A stretch of 9,947 nt of DNA. Source: Peptococcaceae bacterium BRH_c23 (lineage in GTDB: Bacteria; Bacillota_B; Desulfitobacteriia; Desulfitobacteriales; Desulfitobacteriaceae). The notes under the pieces are model-generated. The model worked only from the letters and a program-made list of their open reading frames with translations, ran no database searches and was not told the origin of the DNA. The stretch is taken from NCBI GenBank assembly GCA_000961805.1, contig LADV01000088.1, forward strand, positions 1 through 9,947. The letters are read 5' to 3'. The translations under genes and the position numbers were made by a program. Positions 6,669 through 9,947 of this stretch are shown one piece after another (the first letter of the stretch is position 1; each line of letters starts with the position of its first letter).

Positions 6669-6949
6669 ATATCAATTCTATTGTTCCAGACAGCTTTAGA
6701 TTCAACAGTTTTATCTTTATCCCAAGCAATGTTACCGTGCTCGTCAATAAACACTTCATTAAATTTATCTTTATCTTTTAGTATTTCGAAAACTCCAAAG
6801 AGTTTATCGGACATATCAAAGGTCTTAATTTCACCATTATCAAATTCTAATGTTAAAATGTAATCGTTACATGGGATAACCTTTGTGATTTTTCGTGTTC
6901 CACTTAAGAAATACTCTTTTACTTTTTGGTCCGTTATTACATTAGCCAA
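6605..6949 (-). CDS. DUF2442 domain protein, altered C-terminus
   Basis: A DUF2442-family protein of unknown biochemical function, usually encoded beside a DUF4160 gene; the pair is often regarded as a putative toxin-antitoxin module. Visible features are the core LTLEFDNGEIKTFDMSDKL (about 32-50), a VFIDEHGNIAWD strand (about 66-77) and the terminal IDICKDSLF (about 92-100). The start is TTG 6949, supported by GGAGG at 6957-6961 (7-base spacing). The DUF4160 stop lies 17 bases upstream, so the two are one operon. The last roughly 12 residues (STLGGKQNYGTS) come from the adjoining Rpn remnant read in another frame, so the native end may have been replaced. Confidence 0.75.
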   Translation of the reverse strand: MANVITDQKVKEYFLSGTRKITKVIPCNDYILTLEFDNGEIKTFDMSDKLFGVFEILKDKDKFNEVFIDEHGNIAWDKDKTVESKAVWNNRIDICKDSLFMASTLGGKQNYGTS

Positions 6950-6966
6950 GCCGACACCTCCTAAAT

Positions 6967-7227
6967 CTATTTTAAAGGTTCAATAGGAAATAGCTCCTTA
7001 TGAGTTTGCGCTAGATACCATTCCTCCTGTAATTCGTCTTGGTGTAACGCCGCCCATCCAAATATCATTTTCAATTGTTTGTTGGGCATCTGACCACTTA
7101 ACAACTCTATATCATTAATCGATATACTGCATTCGTATTCGCCATACTCAGCGTGGAAATGAGGAGGTTGATGTTCTAAGTAGTTTAGATAAATTTTAAT
7201 TCCTCGAAACATGCAAATTGTTGGCAT
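6967..7227 (-). CDS. DUF4160 domain protein (possible toxin-antitoxin partner)
   Basis: An 86-residue DUF4160 protein, full length for the family. Signature blocks are MPTICMFRGIKIYLNY at the start, the histidine-rich HQPPHFHAEYGE (19-30), and the closing helix WAALHQDELQEEW (58-70) with IEPL at the end. The HxPPHFH motif suggests a metal or nucleotide site, but the activity is not established. The ATG at 7227 has AAGGGG at 7235-7240 (7-base spacing). It is the promoter-proximal gene of a two-gene operon with the DUF2442 gene. Confidence 0.85.
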   Translation of the reverse strand: MPTICMFRGIKIYLNYLEHQPPHFHAEYGEYECSISINDIELLSGQMPNKQLKMIFGWAALHQDELQEEWYLAQTHKELFPIEPLK

Positions 7228-7260
7228 TAAGCATCCCCTTTCTCTTCGTCAGCTTACTAT

Positions 7261-7289
7261 TATTATACCATTTTATGGGCATCGCGTCA
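7261..7289 (-). promoter_or_regulatory. Promoter of the DUF4160-DUF2442 operon
   Basis: On the minus strand a perfect TATAAT (7261-7266) is preceded, after a 17-base spacer, by GTGACG (7284-7289), which matches TTGACA at four of six positions. It lies about 34 bases upstream of the DUF4160 start codon. Confidence 0.6.
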
Positions 7290-7312
7290 CGATATTTCAC
7301 GATCTTTTCAAG

Positions 7313-7340
7313 ATGTGTTGGGGTCATACCCCGGTACCTC
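7313..7340 (+). repeat. GC-rich intergenic repeat, copy D (hairpin fragment)
   Basis: ATGTGTTGGGGTC followed by TACCCCGG resembles the opening of copy B (TTGTGTTGGGGTC, then TACCCCGG). It forms a GGGG/CCCC hairpin at 7320-7323 and 7329-7332. Only this fragment of the repeat is recognisable. Confidence 0.5.
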
Positions 7341-7399
7341 TTAGTATTGACTCTTTTTCTGTGAATGTGACACAACTACATCGTGTATCATTGAATGAT

Positions 7400-7432
7400 C
7401 CCTGGAATGCCTGATGTTATTGGCCTCCAGGG
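7400..7432. repeat. Small hairpin between accessory zone and flagellar region
   Basis: CCCTGGA at 7400-7406 pairs with TCCAGGG at 7426-7432, and GCC/GGC (7409-7411/7422-7424) can extend it after a bulge. A short T-containing run follows (CTTTG). It may be a weak terminator or decoration of the repeat family. Confidence 0.4.
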
Positions 7433-7440
7433 ACTCTTTG

Positions 7441-7560
7441 CAATTGTCAGAATTGTGTCTAAATTGTGTGAGGATCAGACCCCGTTGGGATTGGATAGCC
7501 CGATGACATTGGATGCGATCCCGTTGGTCGGGGGAGCGCTCGCTTAATTTCGCTTAATTT
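7441..7560 (+). repeat. GC-rich intergenic repeat, copy E, ending in a tandem decamer
   Basis: AATTGTCAGAATTGTGT (7442-7458), TTGTGTGAGGATCAG (7464-7478) and ACCCCGTTGGG (7479-7489) match copies A and C. GGGGGAGCG near 7530-7538 matches the same string at 4895-4903 in copy B. It finishes with two tandem CGCTTAATTT decamers (7541-7560). The copy lies 90 bases upstream of the flagellin promoter. Confidence 0.55.
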
Positions 7561-7650
7561 GATTTTGGGAAATAAGATGAAAACCAGAGCAATTAGAAGA
7601 ATGAACGACTAATTGTAGTATAGATGGTTAATTTTGGCCAGTATTAACCC

Positions 7651-7678
7651 TAAGGTAAAAGTCGTAAACCTGCGATAT
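7651..7678 (+). promoter_or_regulatory. Sigma-D (sigma-28) type promoter of the flagellin gene
   Basis: TAAG at 7651-7654, a 16-base spacer, and TGCGATAT at 7671-7678 resemble the flagellar sigma consensus TAAA-N15-GCCGATAA. It leaves a 5' leader of about 115 bases. Late flagellar filament genes are normally driven by this sigma factor. Confidence 0.55.
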
Positions 7679-7763
7679 AAGTAGTAAGCAAGTGTAGTAG
7701 AAACCTTTTCCCAACCGGCCGGAGGGTGAAGCGTTCTACTGCAGGCAACTCACAAAATGCACG

Positions 7764-7795
7764 GGCAAGGATGCCTGGCATAAAAATCAAGGAGG
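7764..7795 (+). promoter_or_regulatory. CsrA-binding leader sites of the flagellin mRNA
   Basis: The hairpin GGCA-AGGA-TGCC (7764-7775) presents GGA in a tetraloop within CAAGGATG, close to the CsrA consensus RUACARGGAUGU. A second GGA-bearing site, CAAGGAGGA, is the ribosome site itself (GGAGG 7791-7795). The two GGA motifs are 22 bases apart, suitable for bridging by one CsrA dimer. This matches the known two-site CsrA control of hag in Bacillus subtilis, where FliW relieves repression. Confidence 0.6.
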
Positions 7796-7803
7796 AATTT
7801 TTT

Positions 7804-9057
7804 ATGATTATCAATCACAACATGGCTTCCCTGAACACCTATCGTCAGTTGAGCACTAACAACGCCAACAGCGCCAAGTCGCTGGAGAAACTGTCCTCAG
7901 GTCTACGTATCAACAAAGCCGGTGACGATGCTGCTGGTCTCGCTATTTCCGAAAAAATGCGCGGTCAGATCCGTGGACTCGACCAAGCGGCTCGTAACTC
8001 CCAAGACGCTATTTCGATGATTCAGACAGCTGAAGGTTCGTTAAGCGAAACTCACAGTATTCTCCAACGTATGCGCGAATTGGCGGTTCAAGGTGGTAAT
8101 GATACCAACACGAGCACAGATCGCGGCGAAATTCAGAAGGAGCTTAACTCGCTAACTTCCGAAATCAATCGTATTGGCAACACCACTGAGTTCAACAGTC
8201 AGAAGCTCTTGAATGCTACTTCAGGCACTACGACTGCTGCTGTAACTGCAGTTGCAGGGGACTATAAGGCTGTTCTTAGTGCGCCATTCTCTGTAGGTGA
8301 GACGGTTACTATTGATGGAGAAGTCTTTACTGCTGCAAGTGGTAGTAGCAGTGCAACTACATTTGATATGACAGACGCAACTACCCAGGCGACAACTTTG
8401 GCTGCTGCCATTAACGGTAATGCAATACTTTCAGCTAAGTATACAGCAACTGTTTCGGGTGCTGATGTTCAATTGGTTCAAAAAGCAGGTCAAGAATCTG
8501 CGACGGGACCTGTGGTTAGTGACACCGGTGCCACTGCTAACGCTACCGCATCTACAACTACCGCAGGTGTTGCTGGAGTAGAGGCTAAATCCTCCTTCTC
8601 CATGCAAATTGGTGCAAACGAAAGCCAGACGATGACGCTTGACTTTGCTGACATGCGTTCTTTAGCTCTTGGTATTACAGGAACAGCAGCTGCAACTGGC
8701 TTTACTGCCACTAATACTGTTACTGATGGAACTAATGACACTGCCAACGAGGCTGCCTTGGATGTAAGTACTTCTGCTAACGCTGGTAATGCAGTCACTG
8801 TAATTCAGGCTGCTCTTGAGAAGGTATCTGCTGAACGCTCCAAGCTCGGTGCTAACTCGAATCGTCTGGAACACACTATCACCAATCTCGGAACCTCTTC
8901 CGAAAACATGACAGCTGCTGAATCCCGTATTCGCGACGTAGACATGGCTAAGGAAATGATGAACTTCCAAAAGAACAACATCCTCTCCCAAGCTGCTACC
9001 GCGATGCTGGCTCAAGCCAACCAAGCTCCTCAAGGCGTTCTACAGTTACTCCGTTAA
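7804..9057 (+). CDS. fliC/hag: Flagellin (filament subunit)
   Basis: A 417-residue flagellin exported through the flagellar type III apparatus and polymerised into the filament. ATG 7804 is chosen because GGAGG at 7791-7795 lies 8 bases upstream; a longer frame to 7726 adds 26 residues that are not flagellin-like. The conserved D0/D1 N-terminus covers about 1-140 (MIINHNMASLNTYRQL, SSGLRINKAGDDAAGLAISE, LQRMRELAVQ). The conserved C-terminus covers about 325-417 (ESRIRDVDMAKEM, ending in LLR). The middle (about 141-320) is a Thr/Ala/Ser-rich variable domain with a possible flagellin-IN-like module (about 160-235) and a return to core-like sequence at FSMQIGAN (265-272). Codons in the middle differ from those of the core. 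Likely control is by sigma-D and CsrA. Confidence 0.95.
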   Translation: MIINHNMASLNTYRQLSTNNANSAKSLEKLSSGLRINKAGDDAAGLAISEKMRGQIRGLDQAARNSQDAISMIQTAEGSLSETHSILQRMRELAVQGGNDTNTSTDRGEIQKELNSLTSEINRIGNTTEFNSQKLLNATSGTTTAAVTAVAGDYKAVLSAPFSVGETVTIDGEVFTAASGSSSATTFDMTDATTQATTLAAAINGNAILSAKYTATVSGADVQLVQKAGQESATGPVVSDTGATANATASTTTAGVAGVEAKSSFSMQIGANESQTMTLDFADMRSLALGITGTAAATGFTATNTVTDGTNDTANEAALDVSTSANAGNAVTVIQAALEKVSAERSKLGANSNRLEHTITNLGTSSENMTAAESRIRDVDMAKEMMNFQKNNILSQAATAMLAQANQAPQGVLQLLR

Positions 9058-9085
9058 TTGTCGACAAGTTAATACGTTTCCCAAA

Positions 9086-9111
9086 GGGCCAGGGGCGTTT
9101 GCTTCTGGCTC
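9086..9111 (+). terminator. Rho-independent terminator after flagellin
   Basis: An 11-bp stem (9086-9096 with 9101-9111, including three G-U pairs) with a GTTT loop is followed by a T-rich tract (CTTTATTTATGTTTTTTT). This fits a strong monocistronic flagellin transcript. Confidence 0.85.
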
Positions 9112-9203
9112 TTTATTTATGTTTTTTTACGTTTACCCCTAAAGCTTTCTCCCACTTCTTACGATACATCTACTAACAGATAAATCAAGCAGAGGTGTTC
9201 GAT

Positions 9204-9599
9204 ATGGATATAAGCGCAGTGAAGACTCCTATGGATTTTGGTGGTTTTGCTAATCTGGCGCAGACAAATCCCGTTATTCAGCCTGTTGTCAATGTTCCAA
9301 CTGCCAATACGGGTAATTTTGCAGATGAATCGGTAACTGCTCAAACAGACGAAAAAATTCATAAAGAGCCAGCCGATTTACAAGAAGTAACCCAAATGAC
9401 GGAAGCAATGAACAAATTTATCCAAGCAATGAATGCAAATATTAGATTCTTGATCCATCAAGAGACAAACCAAATAATGGTGCAAGTCGTTGACCAAACA
9501 GATAATAAAGTACTAAAAGAATTCCCACCTCATGAATTTCTTGATACAATGGCCGCGATTCGTGATTATGTCGGGATACTACTGGATAAAAAAATATAG
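9204..9599 (+). CDS. flaG: FlaG family flagellar protein
   Basis: A 131-residue FlaG protein, a small cytoplasmic or filament-associated factor that affects filament length in several bacteria. ATG 9204 is preferred to the in-frame GTG at 9195 because AGAGG at 9191-9195 is then 8 bases upstream. A poorly conserved N-terminal half is followed by the FlaG domain from about 55: a helix (TQMTEAMNKFIQAMNANIRF), the beta pair IRFLIHQETNQIMVQVVD, and the diagnostic KEFPPHEFLDTMAAIRDYVGILLDKK at the end. It lies between flagellin and fliD, the usual place, 30 bases before fliD. Confidence 0.92.
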   Translation: MDISAVKTPMDFGGFANLAQTNPVIQPVVNVPTANTGNFADESVTAQTDEKIHKEPADLQEVTQMTEAMNKFIQAMNANIRFLIHQETNQIMVQVVDQTDNKVLKEFPPHEFLDTMAAIRDYVGILLDKKI

Positions 9600-9629
9600 C
9601 AGTAAGTTGAGGGATGGGAGGGGTTGGGC

Positions 9630-9947
9630 ATGTCATTCAGTTCGATCGGAGGCACTTATGGTCTGTCTGGTTCGGGCATGGATATTGACTCCATCGTAAC
9701 AAAGTTAATGATGGGGCAGCAAGCAAAAAGCGATGCTTTGCTACAAAAGAAAACGGTACTGGAATGGCAAAAGACTTCCTACAATACAGTGTATGATGAT
9801 ATCAATAATTTTCGTACTACAACGTTTAATTACAAACTCCAGGGGACTTTAAGCCCGAATAAGGTTTCTTCCAGTAACACCTCGGTAGTCACCGCAACAG
9901 CTAATGCTGAGGCGGCGAATGTGAATCATTCCTTAGTGGTTGACCAG
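9630..9947 (+). CDS. fliD: FliD, filament cap protein (3' partial)
   Basis: The first 106 codons of the flagellar hook-associated protein 2, which caps the growing filament and helps flagellin subunits fold into place. The N-terminus has the family pattern: GLSGSGMDIDSIVTKLM (about 11-27), then a coiled helix with LLQKKTVLEWQKTSYNTVYDDINNF and the Thr/Ser-rich strand SNTSVVTATANAEAA. ATG 9630 has GGAGG at 9617-9621, 8 bases upstream. It probably shares a transcript with flaG. The window ends inside the gene. Confidence 0.95.
   Translation, partial: MSFSSIGGTYGLSGSGMDIDSIVTKLMMGQQAKSDALLQKKTVLEWQKTSYNTVYDDINNFRTTTFNYKLQGTLSPNKVSSSNTSVVTATANAEAANVNHSLVVDQ

Noticed and set aside
7726..7803. 26-residue N-terminal extension of flagellin
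   Set aside because: Flagellins begin at the M(R/I)INHN motif. The extension spans the CsrA hairpin and ribosome site, which belong to the untranslated leader.
8490..9033. Long minus-strand frames inside flagellin
   Set aside because: Antisense shadows of an unambiguous flagellin gene, with low-complexity translations.

Overview
The window looks chromosomal and comes from a motile Gram-positive-type bacterium. I would place it in the Bacillota, near the Clostridia (Peptococcaceae or heliobacteria-like) or Negativicutes. The reasons are strong GGAGG ribosome sites, the flagellin-flaG-fliD order, a CsrA-type flagellin leader, and the abundance of Rpn-family (PD-(D/E)XK nuclease 'transposase') genes and remnants. 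The placement is inference; no rRNA or taxonomic marker gene is present.

Positions 1-3156 hold three consecutive, overlapping tyrosine recombinase genes on the + strand, a recombinase-in-trio (RIT) arrangement. The first is cut by the window edge. Just after the third lies a 19-bp inverted repeat (3088-3151). Its outer edge falls where an opposite-strand Rpn gene (3103-3681) loses family similarity, so the trio has probably inserted into that gene.

Positions 3682-7560 are a patchwork accessory zone. It holds two further Rpn remnants of different subclasses (about 4281-4664 and 6369-6668), a complete VapB/VapC-type toxin-antitoxin pair (5334-6059) behind an 11-copy TAAG tetranucleotide array, and a DUF4160/DUF2442 pair on the minus strand (7227-6605). 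Several perfect inverted repeats are present. At least five copies or pieces of a GC-rich, foldable intergenic repeat are scattered between these genes. The largest copy (about 4873-5200) has a multibranched, long-range-closed fold and no protein-like reading frame. It is a candidate structured RNA, possibly a HEARO/IsrB-type omega-RNA relic, though that identity is unproven.

Positions 7561-9947 are ordinary core flagellar DNA. A sigma-D-like promoter and a long leader with a textbook CsrA hairpin precede the flagellin gene. A strong terminator, flaG, and the first 106 codons of fliD follow. Flagellin is the filament subunit, FliD the filament cap, and FlaG a small filament-associated protein. 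The accessory zone sits directly upstream of this flagellar operon.
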